In this document: positions 22,472 through 34,130 of the stretch, piece by piece | Layout of the letters: each line of letters begins with the position of its first letter | Numbering within the stretch: the first letter of the stretch is position 1 | Source of the DNA: Pegoplata infirma | Taxonomy: Eukaryota > Arthropoda > Insecta > Diptera > Anthomyiidae | Direction of reading: 5' to 3' | DNA: 64,000 nucleotides | Assembly (NCBI GenBank): GCA_963921195.1 | Contig: OY992539.1 | Coordinates: 38,097,754 to 38,161,753 of the forward strand | Notes under the pieces: model-generated | Seen by the model: the letters and a program-made list of their open reading frames with translations, nothing else | The model's database searches: none | What the model was told of the DNA's origin: nothing | Position numbers and translations under genes: made by a program

Positions 22472-23440
22472 GGTAGAAAAATACATAATTACATTAATTA
22501 ATTGAAAAAAAAAAATAACAGAAAAACTTTAGAAAACTAAGATGACAATAGCCAAAATAGGAGAAAAAAAGAATCTAACGATTCTTAATATATATGTTAA
22601 AATACGGTTATTTAGTAAAAGGCTGTGTGGAGTGTTAAGAAATGTTATTTTTGAAAAAAAAGATGAATTCTAAAACAAAAATTAAAAATCATAGAAATCC
22701 AGGTATAGTTCCTCTTTTCCATTAACCGCAACCACCACCATCGTATACTCACAGTAATAGAAACATGAGATCCCGTTTAGAAATATAGCAAATCTCATCT
22801 GATCTGCTTTGATCTGATAATATTTGATTGCATCACAATATATATAGATTTATCTGAACAGATGTAATTAAATATCAAGTTTGTGCCAAAGTTGACAAAA
22901 TCCGATATATAATTAGATCTTGATTTAGATCATTTCAGATATAATTATAAGCAATTTATATACGAATATATATGAAGAGATGTAAAAAGCTCAGATGAGA
23001 TATAATCTATTTTTACGGTATATTTCATATGCTTATAAGTAGGTCACAACAATTTACTCTTTATGGAATTTAAAACGTTTTTAAATCAATTTTGAACATT
23101 GAAAGATTTTGAAAAGATACTCTTAGGTCGAGCTTTTGGGATATTATTTAAAATTGGTTTTGTTATCTGAAAACGGATTTGGTCTGCCAGTTTGTAAAGT
23201 TTTGGTGAAATAACTTAATTTTGCTTTAACCCAGGAGAAATTTTGCTGAACTGGAAGCAGCTTTTTGAAAGAACTATTGGTAGCACTGATAAAGCGCTAT
23301 TAAGATGCAGTGAAATCATGATTCTTTTCAGCGCTGATTAAAGCATTCTTTCGCATCATTCTTTCGTTATAACACAGGGTTATCCATTTAGTAGTTTCAA
23401 AAACGCCAGCCTGCCAACTGTTAAATATCTGTCATCTAAA
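22472..23440 (+). other. FAM110 3' flank and small inverted repeat
   Basis: The first part should include the 3' untranslated region, but no clear poly(A) signal was found. An inverted repeat with AATCTCATCTGATC near 22793 and CAGATGAGATATAATC near 22995 looks like a small MITE. No ORF is supported. Confidence 0.45.
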
Positions 23441-23469
23441 GTGTCATTTATTTATTTAAATGTGGTGAC

Positions 23470-23795
23470 AAGACATAATCCCTACGGAGAATATCCCCGT
23501 AACGGAAATCGGGATTATGACCGAATACATCACGGTCATAATCCCCATATTAGTTATGGGGACTATGGCCATTTCCTAAACGGTCATAATCCCAATGGGG
23601 ATTATGGTCATTTGTTACATGGCCATTATCCCCATAAATCTGGAATTATGTCCATTTTTTATCGGGATTATGCCCGAATTTTTTTCGGTCATAGTCCCCA
23701 CTACTATTATGGGGATTATGACCGAAATAATTTTGGTCATTATCCCCCTAACGGAAATGGGGATTAAGTCCGTGGGGATTATGACATGTCACCGT
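23470..23795. repeat. Palindromic GGTCATAATCCCC array
   Basis: The word GGTCATAATCCCCAT and its complement ATGGGGATTATGACC alternate about a dozen times, separated by short variable spacers. One frame stays open for 108 codons (23441-23767) only because the repeat lacks stops in that frame. No gene is called. Confidence 0.75.
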
Positions 23796-23798
23796 TAA

Positions 23799-24520
23799 AT
23801 GTTTGCCATTTACGAATATGGATCGATTAACAACCGAAGAAAGCGCATTATAGTCGTCATGATCGAACTGTGCAAGATTATTAAGAAATTTGAAGAGACT
23901 GAAAGCGTTACAGATGTAGTCAGGCACGTGCATTATCGTAATGTGCGCACGGCTGAAAGTATCGCTTCTGTTTGTGAAAGTATGCCGGATAATCCAAATT
24001 TGTCGATTCCACGATGTTTTTTACCTAACGGCTCATTCTGGCGATTTTTTAACAGCCTTACCAAAGAAAAATTAAATAAATTTAAAATCGGCTTTAAATT
24101 TGTTTTTGCTTTTTAAAATCGACTTCAAAAATTGTATGGAAAATTTGAAATTTAAAATAAGACTTTTGTTAAAATATACTTCTTTTCTATTGTACGGACC
24201 TAAGTTTATAAACTGGACGATAGGTGGTTACAACAATACAGTGCCACGAGCCACACAACACGCCCGATTTTGGCTTTATTGCATAGGAAGTTTCTAGAAG
24301 GCGCAATTTCACGTTTAGCGAGGTCAATTGGCCACCAAGATCATGCGATTTGACCCCGTTGGACTTTTTTTGTGAGGCTAAGTCAAAGACCGCGGATAAT
24401 ATTCTAATGTTGAAGCATTTTAAAACCATATCGCCCGAAATGTGCGAAAAAGTTGTCGAAACTATCTCAAAAGGATCGACTGCTGCAACTAATCTAGGGG
24501 CGGTCATTTAATGACATTTC
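23799..24520 (+). pseudogene. mariner-type transposase relic
   Basis: The start reads as the helix-turn-helix region of mariner transposases: KKFEETESVTD, then RNVRTAESIASVCESM and DNPNLSIPR. After a large internal loss, the C-terminal part reads NWPPRSCDLTPLDFF near 24332-24370, holding the last catalytic Asp region, then ISPEMCEKVVETISKGS and a GGHLN-like tail. Stops and frame changes show it is dead. The central catalytic region is missing. Confidence 0.8.
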
Positions 24521-24573
24521 GTATTTGTATTTCGTACGTTATGGCAAGGTCCAAGCATTATAATGAAATAAAG

Positions 24574-24779
24574 TGCTCTATTCGGGAGTTCACTTTAACC
24601 ATTCACCTAATTTTAAAAAATTTATATTCTTTCGAATTTTTGGATTTTTTTTGTTAATAAATTTATAGTTATTATCGTAAGTAATTGCAAAAAATGAAAT
24701 TTAAAAACTTAAAATTCAAAAGAATATAAAATTTTTAAAAATGATGTGAATGGTGAGAGGGTATTCCCGAATAGAGCAC
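24574..24779. mobile_element. 206-bp MITE, TGCTCTATTCGGGA ends
   Basis: TGCTCTATTCGGGAGTTCAC at 24574 is mirrored by GTATTCCCGAATAGAGCAC ending at 24779. The arms pair for most of the length (ACCATTCACCTAATTTTAAA with its complement). Confidence 0.65.
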
Positions 24780-25120
24780 AAAAGCTTAATCAGTTTTAAA
24801 AACACCGATTGTGGGGACACTACTCCAATCTCTCCATAATGTTCACTAATTCATTTATTTATGATTTTTAGTAAAGTAATAAAATTTTATCATTATTTAT
24901 ACTTTTTGTTTTATAAACACGCCCTTAAAGTTGGGCAGGCCGAAAAAAATACATTTTCTAATTCCCCGGGTCCAAGTGAAGGAATTTGAACTTCTTACAT
25001 AAAAATGTTTCATTTGTTTAACAAAAATACAAAAAAAGTCGTAAAAAATTTTGTTTTTCAGAGGTTGGTTTAGTTCTTCGGGGGGAAACTTTTTCCTCCT
25101 CGTTCTATTTTGCTCATTTA

Positions 25121-25346
25121 CACAGAGAGAACAGTTTAGTTGTGCCAGCCGAATTTAGAGCCAACTGCATAGTTTAATAACAACAACCGAAATTTTCGGT
25201 TGCGATAACCAAAATTCGTTTTGAAAATTTAACTTCTGTTGGTCCAAATAAATTTTGGTAATCGCAATCGAAAATTTCAGTTGTTGTAATTAAACCATGC
25301 AGTTGGCTCTTAATTCGGCTGGCACAATTAAACTGTTTTTTCTGTG
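25121..25346. mobile_element. MITE with CACAGAGAGAACAG ends, TA duplication
   Basis: CACAGAGAGAACAGTTTAG at 25121 mirrors AAACTGTTTTTTCTGTG ending at 25346, with TA at 25119-25120 and 25347-25348. The arms pair almost throughout (GTGCCAGCCGAATT, GAGCCAACTGCAT). The split mini-me gives the empty target CATTTA^CGAACTTAACC. Confidence 0.8.
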
Positions 25347-25559
25347 TACGAACTTAACCTGCCTAGGACCATAAGACATATTCGTGCCAAACATCAGGAG
25401 GCTACGGACATTCTAGAAATGTCTTAGAATCGATCATAAATCAAAAATATGTATAAGTACCAGGAAAAAGAAACTAAAAAAAACTATTTTGAATTGGGAT
25501 ATTTAAGCTCGAGGTAATTTTTCTTTACTAATTAAAACAATGACATTCATGTAGAACAA

Positions 25560-26270
25560 TTTGGTTTTAATGAGACCTCTACCTCTGAATCTGAGACTAT
25601 ACGAAAAATTTAAGATTTTTCTATACGAAAAATTTCTCAAAATCTGAAATTTTCGCTGAGAATATTTTATACGAAAAATGTCTCATTATTTGAGACTTTC
25701 TTTCTATACGAAAAACGTCTCAAAATCTTTTTCTATACGAAAAATGGCTCAGAATCAGAAACTTTTTCTGAACGAAAAATGTCTCAGCATATGAGACTTT
25801 TTCTATACAAAACATATCTCAGAATCTGAGATTTTTTTCTATACGAAACATGTCACAGAATCTAATTTTTTTTCTATACGAAAAACATCTCAGAATCTAA
25901 CACTTTTTCTATACGAAAAATGTCTCAGAGTCTGAGACTTTTTCTGTATGAAAAATGTCTCAGAGTCGGAAAATAAAATACGGAAAATGTCTCAGAATCT
26001 CAGACTTTGCATACGATAAGTGTCTCAGAATCTGAGACTTTTTATTTTGGAAAACCTTCTATGAACTGTAGACTTTTAAAATCTCAGAATCTTAAATTTT
26101 TTTCTGTAAGAAAAATATTTCTCAATCTGAAACTTTTTATATAGGAAAAATTTCTATGTATTTTTATTTTATGCCGACAAATTTTTCCTATACAAGAGAT
26201 GCATACGAAAAATCTGTTAGATTCTGAGAATTTTTCTGTAAGAAAATGTGAAATTTTCTTTAAGCGAATT
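25560..26270. repeat. Minisatellite ATACGAAAAATGTCTCAGAATCTGAGAC
   Basis: Units of about 36 bp each contain the palindrome TCTCAGAATCTGAGA and a CTATACGAAAAATG linker. Related arrays lie at about 30640-31220, 43440-43690, 45585-45670, 51340-51520 and 52322-52570. Confidence 0.75.
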
Positions 26271-26767
26271 CTATAAGCGAATTTATTGGCATTTCGGGGC
26301 CCTCTAAGGTCTGAGGCCCTGGGCACGTGCCCACTGTGCCCTAATGGTTAAAACTGTACTGATAAGTACTTGATGGGGTCACCGACCGACCAAAGTGAGT
26401 ATACCCCCATACTGTAGTTGGAGGTTATAAAAAAATAGCAAAAACCTATTCGATCTCAAACAACCAAACTTCCCATAAATCTAAAGAATATTTTCATATT
26501 TTGGTCAATAAAAAAATTAAAGAACTTGCTCAACAAAAACCTATAGTGATTAATTTACAAACAATATATTACAAAAAATTAAAAAAATATAAACAAAAAC
26601 ATTTATATATCAAAATCTTATATACCCTACAATAACATAAATAAATGTATTCTTAATACTCGCAACAGTTTCTTGATTTTTTGCAAAATTTAAGCTTAAC
26701 TTAAATTAATTAAAAAACACACAACAAAAACAAAATTAAAATACATACATCAATAATAATTCAATAA

Positions 26768-27075
26768 CACAGTGATACAAAATCGAACTTTCCGAATCGG
26801 AGTGGGATGAAACCAAAAGTAAATGAAAGTTGACATGTGCTACTTTAGGGGCCCTAGGTGGTGCACTTATTGGACATGTGTGGTCCGGCGTCCAAACATT
26901 AGCTCGAAATTAAGTTAGCGATAACCGGTATGAATTTCGCTGTAATCGCTCGAGTACTTACTGAATGGTCGAGTTATTAAAAATAAACCACAAAATTAAG
27001 TATACGCCTCTTATACAGATTTCAAGTAATTATAATTTGGTTTCATCCCATTCCGATTTTGGTTGTTGCACTGTG
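26768..27075. mobile_element. Harbinger-like MITE, TAA duplication
   Basis: CACAGTGATACAAAATCGAA at 26768 is mirrored by GATTTTGGTTGTTGCACTGTG ending at 27075, flanked by TAA on both sides (26765-26767, 27076-27078). The TWA-type 3-bp duplication is characteristic of the PIF/Harbinger group. A 511-bp relative lies at 36441-36951. Confidence 0.75.
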
Positions 27076-27894
27076 TAATTTAAGTTAATTTGAATATAAA
27101 CAAAACAAACCCAACAAGTATGTATGAAATATTACAAAAAACCAATTATTTACTCTGACAACTGAAACAAATTCTAAATTATTATTAGCGATTCTTAGTG
27201 CCATAAGTCTTAAATTTAATTAATAAACGTTTTTTGAATAGTTTTCCACAATTAGCAATTACAATTTAAGATCAAAACATAAAATTTTATGAAAAAAAAA
27301 AAATAAAAAAAAAAAATACTTTAAAGATCAAAATTTTAAAAAATAATTGAAAAATATTGAAAAATAATAAAAAAAAGAAAATAATCCTGAAAAGCTCAAA
27401 ATTAAAAAAAAAAAAAAATATTTATTTATAACACATAATAATTATTGAAACAAAAAATGAAAGAAAATACATATTTTGTCAATATTTTGATTTAAATGTA
27501 AATTAATTAAAACCTATATACATAATTACATATTAATTACATATAATTATAATAAATTTCCAATAAAAACAGAGTTCATTATAAAAAAAAAACTAAATAC
27601 AGATTTTTACTAGTTTACTGAATAAATTCCTTATTTTTCTCAGAGGAAACAAACTTTGTACATAAAAATCTTATTTTGAAATTTTCGATATTAAAACTTC
27701 TTACAAGGAGTCAGTTTTTTTCCAGTTAAAGTAACTAACATTGTTAGTTGTTTTAACTGAAAAAGTAGTTGACCCCAAAATAAATAAAAAAGTAGTGACA
27801 TTTTCAATTGATTTTACTTACATAATTTTCTATGCGTGCTTGAAAAATTATTAAACTTTATTAAAACTACAAAAGTATTAGTATTTGTACATTA
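27076..27894. other. AT-rich gene-free stretch with a half MITE
   Basis: The stretch is mostly A/T runs without recognised features. At about 27705-27836 lies the right part of a 4990-type MITE (AACTAACATTGTTAGTTG, then CATAATTTTCTATGCGTG). Confidence 0.5.
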
Positions 27895-28987
27895 ACCTGT
27901 CCCGAAAATGGCCTCTTTTTGGAATTTCGCTTGGTAATAGCAAAAAAAATGATGCGTACAACAGAGCTGATAATGGAAAAAATAATGCAAACAAATTTGG
28001 TGTCGGTCTTTGCCACCCTAAAGTTGTGAACAGAACAAGCCCGGCACGACTTTTTTCATACGATTTGACAGTTAAAAACCGTGACCGGCACGACAAAAAA
28101 TTAAAAGTTATTTTATTTTATCTCCGGGTTTTCTCAATCTCCCTCCCTCTCACACTCCAGGGTTGCCGCATTTTCACAACAATTTTTTATTTTTTCATTC
28201 ACAATGGTGTAACAAACGTACTGTAGTGCCAACTTAATCACATTGACTATGTGATAAGCGATTTTTTTCCGTAAAATTACTCTAATTTTGTTAAAAGTTA
28301 GCACCACTGAACAAACAACTGACATTTTTTGTCGTCACCCGTCATTGTTTTGGGCCTATATTCTCCGGCAACGGCAACCGTCCCCCGTGCCGTGCTTGTT
28401 CTGTTTCTACCTTAAAACTGGTTAAAGTTCGCAGTCGCAGAGTATTTTGTAAAAAAAAAAATATTTTATATTTTAATATTTTATTTTTTATTTTTCAGGA
28501 AAAATACGAACGGGAAAGCGCTGGCAAAGTACCTTTTATGATCGCTTGTGTGCTGGGAAAGCATCACAGTTTTGTACTCTCCCAGCGTCCAAAATGATAA
28601 CCACGGTAAACGGTATGCCGTTGCTATTTTAAAGCGCTTTGAAAGCGCCTTAAAAACAAAAAATATGGTACTAATTTAGCACTTTTAGAACAAAAAAATG
28701 GGACGTATCTAAATTGTATAAGTCCATAAGAATAAAGAAATTTATTAAATTAGGATAAAAAATTTATTGACTAATTTATTAGGATAAAAAAATTTTGGAC
28801 AAACTTTGAAATATTTTCTAAGTCCCGGAAAAAATTTGATTGCAGTTTTCTTTGCGTTTTGGAATAAAAAATTTATTAAAAATGCTTTTAGGAAAAAATT
28901 TGGAAAAGTCCTGAAAAAAAAGTGGTGTATTGAACCGAAACGGGTAGTGTTTCAAATGGTGACATTACATATGTGATGTATCCGGAG

Positions 28988-29409
28988 TAGAGATGGGGCG
29001 CGTGAGTGGATTTTGACTCACACTTACACTCACTCACGCTCACGCAAAAAATAATCGAATCACTCACTAATCACTCACACAATTTTTTTTTTTACTCACA
29101 TTTACTCACATTCACGTGAGTAATAAAAAACTGACTCACGCCAGATTGAATCACGCTCAGGCGTGAGCCACGCAAAATCTACACACGCAATAAAATTTTT
29201 TTACAAAAAAATTAAAAAAAAATTTGGCAAATCAAAAAATCTATTCACGCAAACTCACGCAAAAAATAAATGACTCACTCACCAATCACTCACTCAGATT
29301 TTTTTTCAACTCACACTCACTCACAATCACGTGATTGAAATAAAAATCACTCACACTCACGCGTGATTCACGTGAATCACGCAAATCACGTTACCAGCGC
29401 CCATCTCTA
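28988..29409. mobile_element. hAT-like MITE, 8-bp duplication ATCCGGAG
   Basis: TAGAGATGGGGCGCGTGAGT at 28988 is mirrored by GCGCCCATCTCTA ending at 29409. ATCCGGAG flanks it exactly on both sides (28980-28987, 29410-29417). The interior is (CTCACTCACGC)-type words on both strands. Confidence 0.85.
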
Positions 29410-29915
29410 ATCCGGAGTTTAAGACACTTCCTCACGAAAGAAACAGGTGTTTTATATAAAAGGTGTCAAGTTTGTAATATGTAGGTCAATGTGTCTAATT
29501 GTAAGTGACATATCACGAGAACTATCAAGGACCGGCCACTTATCTTGCAGGGAAATAAAAAATATTCCAATTGTTATGAAAATTAAAAAATTTTAATAAA
29601 AAATTTATACTTTGAACGGAATTAAATAGAAAAACATTGGCAAAGCGCTTGCAAAGCACTTTTTCGAATTCATACTACCTTTTACACAAAAAATAAAGTG
29701 CTTTGCCGAGACTTTTTCTTTGGAACGGTTGTCAGTTTCTGCCTGGGTAACTTCAAATGGGTACTTTTAATCGTCAATGTTCTTTTAGTACTATTTTAAG
29801 CCACTTAAATAAAAAGTTGAAAAAAAGTCGAGAAAAGTTTTTGCAACAAAAATGGAATAAGTGAATTAAATTTCATCATGCAAATATTTTTCTTCTTTCT
29901 TTATGTACTCCACAT

Positions 29916-30298
29916 TAGAGATGGGCGCGTGAGTGATTTTTGACTCACGCTCTCGACAGAAATTTTTAAATCACGCACACTCACTCACGACCATATTTTT
30001 TCTACTCACACTCACTCACAATCACGTGAGTAAATTTAATACAACTCACACTCACGAGCACTCACGCATGCTTCACTCACACTCACGAAACTCTTATTTA
30101 TAAAAAAAAAAAATTTCAAAAACTAAAATTTCAAACTTTTTAGCAAAATTTAAAGTTCTGCGAAATTTTACATTTTTTTTGCTTTTTTAAGCCAAATTTT
30201 ACAATTTTTTGTTGCTTTTTTTTGATACGAAAGGAAATATGAAGAGCAAATAAATCACACGTGAATCACGCTCTAATCTGCTCATGTGCCCATCTCTA
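29916..30298. mobile_element. hAT-like MITE, second copy of the TAGAGATGGGC family
   Basis: TAGAGATGGGCGCGTGAGTG at 29916 is mirrored by GTGCCCATCTCTA ending at 30298. The flanks CTCCACAT and CTTCACAT differ at one of eight bases. Interior words are the same CACTCACG type as in 28988-29409. Confidence 0.8.
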
Positions 30299-31226
30299 CT
30301 TCACATTCTGCAAAAATTGACACCAATTGCGGGCAAAACAAATTTTTTTTGACAAAATACACTACGATGGTGAACTTCTACCGGTTGTAGGGAGGCAGGC
30401 GCGGATCCAGGGGGGGGGAGAATGGGATTTCTCCCCCCCAAAATGATTTAAAAAAAAAAAGAAAGGAAAGGAAAGGAAAGGAAAGGAAAGGAAAGGAAAA
30501 AAAAGAAAAAAAGGAAAAGAAAATAAAGGAAAAAAAGGAGAGGAACAAAGATGGAAGGAAATGACCATGATGTAAACAAATAGAGGCTATTTGTACTGAA
30601 GTAAATTTTTTTAAATCCTTAAAATGTTTCAGAATGAAAGAAATTGCATTTGAAAAACTTAAATGACAATAGAGTTAAATGGTAATAGAGTTATCATTCT
30701 CTAAGAAAAAATTATTATCTGAATATTTTTATAAAAAAATGTTTCGAAATTCCAGACTTTATTTTTAGAAACTGTTTTGATACTTATTTGACTCTAAATG
30801 TAAAATTTTTTTTATTGTAAAACTATCTTAAATTTTAGGGAAAATGTTTTTAAACTTTTCTATAGAAAACATCCCACAGCAACTGAGAATTTTTCCTTTG
30901 AAAGAATGTTTCAGAATATACCAAGATTTTTTTAGCAAATAATTTCTCAGAATCGAATAAAATTTCTAAAGGAAAAACCACTTAGAGTCTGAATATGTAA
31001 TTTTTTCTTTTGAAATGTGTCTAATAATAAAATTTTTTCTATATGAAAATGTTTCAGAATCAAGATGACATTAAAACCGTAACATTTTTCGTATTTTAAG
31101 AAAATTGATTCAAAACTTCTTCATAAAATGTTTTAAAAACTGTAAATTTTTTAGTATCTGATAATTTTCTTTTACGAATTATGTTTCAGGATCTGAGAAT
31201 TTTTGTATTCTTAGAATCTGAGAATA

Positions 31227-32055
31227 CACTCAAAAAAGTATGTCGGTAAAATCTACTACAAAAGACAGTTTTTTTGACTACATTTTGTTGTTGAAAAGGC
31301 GTCCAGTGAATAAACAATTAAAAACCATCCCAGTAATTATTTATTTGTTTTAACAAACATCAACAATTATTTTTTACTGTTGACAAAATTTTCTAAAATA
31401 AATAACATTAAACATTAAAAAATAACGGTTTCTTCATTCTTTTTTACCAACAAATTCGAAAAAATAACCTACGAAAACATTAAAAATTAATGTTAGCTCT
31501 GTTATTTTTACCAACAAATTCCAAAAAAATAACCTACGAAAACATTAAAAATTAATGATTTCGTATTTTTTACAATTTTCTATTGAAATATTTTTTTTTT
31601 AAATTTTTAATAAAATTTTGGGGAATCGATCCCGCAATCAACTACATTCTAGCCAGACACTCTACCCATCGTGCCAAAGTCACTTGATACAAATATGTTT
31701 TTATATTTCTATATATAATTTTTTGAATTTTTTTTCTACAAAAAAATAAAATGTGTAGGTAAAAACTAATGATATCTCATTAAATAATACCAACAATTAA
31801 AAAAAAATTACTTACACAAATCATTAAAATTTAAAGAATAATCAGTAGTTTTTACTTACAGAACAAAAATAAATGACTTTAAAAATTAAATGTTAATGAA
31901 AGTCTTTATTTTTTAGTGCGTTATTTTTGAAACAAAGGACAGAAGTAGTTATAAATAAAAACTGAACATCAAACAAATGTTTTTTCTATAATAACGACTA
32001 AACGTAAAACTTTTTAAATAAACTACAAACAGGTAATGACATAATTTTTTGAGTG
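31227..32055. mobile_element. TA-type MITE, CACTCAAAAAAGTATG ends
   Basis: CACTCAAAAAAGTATGTCGG at 31227 mirrors GACATAATTTTTTGAGTG ending at 32055. Interior words are AACATTAAAAATTAATG and related forms. It contains a tRNA-like module at 31617-31690. Confidence 0.6.
31617..31690 (-). ncRNA. tRNA-like Pol III module inside a MITE
   Basis: On the minus strand TGGCACGATGGGTAGAG (box A position) is followed by CGGGATCGATTCCCC (box B position, one mismatch to GGTTCGATTCC) at typical tRNA spacing. The anticodon arm does not form cleanly, so it is a tRNA-derived module and not a tRNA gene. Confidence 0.55.
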
Positions 32056-32642
32056 ATGTTATGACTGTTCAATCATAAACATTGGCTTATGATAGTCATA
32101 GTCAGTCATAACTGTGAATAAGCACGTTTGAAAGACTATAAAAATGGTCCTCTTTTGGAAGTAAATACGACTGACAGGGTCCCCTTGCGAAAAAATTTTT
32201 TTGAATAAAAAAAGTTCTCCTAAATCCAAATGCTCGAAAAAAAGTATTTTTCTTGGTTATTAATTTGTTACGCAATATTAAAAATATTAACATAAATTAA
32301 CACAATAACCCCCCCCCCCCTTCAAAACAAACTTTATTGCTTTCCGATATTTTGGTAAAAAAAAATCTTCCCCCCAAATGAAATTCCTGGATCCGCGCCT
32401 GTAGGGAGGCAAAGGCAGAGTCCAATTTTTTTTGATTATTTTTACATTATCAGCTCTTGAAAGAGCATCGTTTTATTGCTATTACCTTAAATTTTATTTT
32501 TCGGGACAGGCTATTCAATATTTAACAATTTCTAAGGTTCAGCACTTTTAATCCTGCAAATTGCCATTTTACTGGTTTTTGTCAGTGAAAAAAGTCATTA
32601 CGGGTTTTTCCACTTTTTGTATAACCTCTACTTTTTGATAGT

Positions 32643-33182
32643 AGGTATATATAGGTTTGGCATTCCATTTGTAACTCATCAAAAAATCGATGTTTGATCC
32701 CTTAAAAATAAATATATGTGATCGATTCTAAGACATTCTAATCATGACCGCTTGTCCGTCTTTCTGTCTGTTGAAATGGCGGTCACGTCCAAAATATTAG
32801 ACAAAATATGGCTAAAACTTATTATATTTACTTATTGTTGCCCCAAAAAGTTTGGTATTGCATTTGAAAGATATCGGTTGAGAGGTTTAAAAGTTATGAA
32901 AGAAAATGTAAAGACACCTCAAACATGTTGGTACAAAATACTTAATTTCAGCAGCTGGTTGATATAAGTATGAGAAAGGAATTGGATACCGAATGGTTTC
33001 AAACAAGTAAAAACTTAATTTTTCGAAAAATTTTTTTCGCGGATTTTTTTTTTTTTTTAATTTTTTGCGCAGAATTTTTTATATATTTTTTTTCAAAAAA
33101 AAAAATTGCAATCATCTTTTTTACATTGTGGAGGGTATCAATACATTCGTCTAGGTCGAATTTAACTTTTTTTACTTGTTTC
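32643..33182 (-). mobile_element. mini-me element (minus)
   Basis: It starts GTATATATAGGTTTGGCATT, has the GATCGATTCTAAGACATTCT core and GTCCGTCTTTCTGTCTG, and ends ATACATTCGTCTAGGTCGAA with TTTTTTACTTGTT. It is non-coding. Confidence 0.7.
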
Positions 33183-33211
33183 CACTTGTTTCATTCATTG
33201 ACAGTAATAAC

Positions 33212-33481
33212 TAGGGATGAGATTTCCATGCAAATGCATGTTTTTTGTCAAAAGTCTAAAAACGATATCGACCAATTATCTTTCCAAATCAAGAAATTTG
33301 CGTTAAAATGGCATCGATTTGTTTTTGCATATTTTGGCGAAAATGCATATTTCCGCATCTTTTGATTTTAAATGCATATTTTGTGCATATTTCCAACTTT
33401 TAAGTGCAAGATTTTTATTGAACAAATTTTATTTTTAAGTGCATATTTTCGATTTTTTAGTGCATGAAAATCTCATCCCTA
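33212..33481. mobile_element. hAT-like MITE, 8-bp duplication GTAATAAC
   Basis: TAGGGATGAGATTTCC at 33212 mirrors AAATCTCATCCCTA ending at 33481, with an exact GTAATAAC on both sides (33204-33211, 33482-33489). Interior words are GTGCATATTT and ATGCAT. Confidence 0.85.
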
Positions 33482-33847
33482 GTAATAACTATATGTTCCT
33501 CATAACGATTATGGCTTATTGAACATTAATGATATTTTTGTAATTCTTTTACATTTATGCTTGTGCCAAAACCAAAATCCTTAACAAAAGGACCAAAATG
33601 CAGACAAAAAAAATTATAAAAAAACAATGTCACATATAATGAATAAAAATCAAGTTTTAATTAATGAATATTAAAGGTTCAACAATACAGTGGAATAACG
33701 TCTTTTTAATGGTTATTGGAGTTTTATAATCATGGTTATTGTTTTTATGTGAACAATATAAGTAATATTTGTAGGATTGGCTATTGGTTATGGATATGAC
33801 TATGGTTACATTTAGTTGTATTTAAATATAAGGAAGAACACAAAATA
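33482..33847 (-). other. 3' flank of the Gly-rich gene
   Basis: The stretch lies just past the stop codon of the minus-strand gene at 33848. It is A/T-rich with many ATAACCAT and ATGGTTAT words. A canonical AATAAA was not seen on the minus strand close to the stop, so the transcript end is not placed. Confidence 0.4.
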
Positions 33848-34016
33848 TTAACGTCCCAAGAGGCCTCCAACTAAGCCAGTACCACCGCCAGGAGCAGCGC
33901 CACCTCCACCACCACCACCGCCTAAAACACCGCCTAATAGACCACCACCACCACCACCGCCAGTGCCACCCAAAAGTCCACCAAGAAGTGGAGTACCATT
34001 AAGATTTAAAAGACAC
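33848..34016 (-). CDS. Secreted Gly-rich protein, exon 5 (C-terminal)
   Basis: On the minus strand the acceptor ATTTTCTTAG precedes base 34016. The first base completes the Arg codon split with exon 4. The exon then encodes Cys82 and an NGTPLLGGLLGG stretch, followed by two poly-Gly blocks separated by LLGGVLG and AAPGGGTGLVGGLLGR, ending at TAA (33850-33848). Hydrophobic LL pairs at regular intervals in the Gly arm suggest a self-associating or membrane-active tail; that is inference only. Confidence 0.85.
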
Positions 34017-34083
34017 CTAAGAAAATAAAAGGAGTTAAGAATAATTTTGAAATAGGGGGAAAATAATATATATGAAAACCTAC

Positions 34084-34130
34084 CTTAGATCCAAACGTAT
34101 GACATGTTGACAAGCATATTGACCCAGACA
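34084..34130 (-). CDS. Secreted Gly-rich protein, exon 4 (cysteine core)
   Basis: The 47-nt exon lies between acceptor TTTTAATTAG and donor AAG/GTAGGT. It starts exactly at Cys66 and ends two bases into Arg81, encoding CLGQYACQHVIRLDL. The intron to exon 5 is 67 nt. The upstream intron (34131-36270) is 2.1 kb and carries a hAT-like MITE and a mini-me copy. Confidence 0.85.

Larger units (their letters stand above)
24890..26430 (+). mobile_element. mini-me element broken by two insertions
   Basis: Internal block AAACACGCCCTTAAAGTTGG at 24915, CGAACTTAACCTGCCTAGG near 25349, the core TGTCTTAGAATCGATCA near 25423, and the 3' end AGTATACCCCCATACTGTAG at 26398 are in order. A MITE (25121-25346) and about 0.9 kb of other sequence, including the CTCAGAATCTGAGA array, interrupt it. 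Confidence 0.65.
30396..32401. mobile_element. hAT-like element, 8-bp duplication TAGGGAGG
   Basis: CAGGCGCGGATCCAG at 30396 mirrors CTGGATCCGCGCCTG ending at 32401. TAGGGAGG is duplicated exactly (30388-30395, 32402-32409). CAGG-C-CGGATCC is a common hAT-type end. The interior holds a (GGAAA)n microsatellite at about 30456-30500, part of the CTCAGAATCTGAGA array, and the nested MITE 31227-32055. No transposase is left. Confidence 0.85.
27895..32511. mobile_element. 4.6-kb long-TIR element with nested hAT-type MITEs
   Basis: CCTGTCCCGAAAATGG at 27896 is mirrored by TTTTTCGGGACAGG ending at 32510. The arms stay related for about 120 bp (GGTAATAGCA, GAGCTGATAATG, CTTTGCC blocks). TA-like flanks are possible. 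The inside is a stack of hAT-type MITEs and A/T-rich DNA. The ORF at 27885-28226 overlaps the terminal repeat and is rejected as a gene. Confidence 0.55.

Noticed and set aside
23441..23767. Repetitive protein gene
   Set aside because: The reading frame is a by-product of a palindromic DNA array; there is no signal peptide, splice support or start context.
27885..28226. 113-codon ORF
   Set aside because: It overlaps the terminal repeat of the 27895-32511 element and an antisense ORF; there is no recognisable domain.
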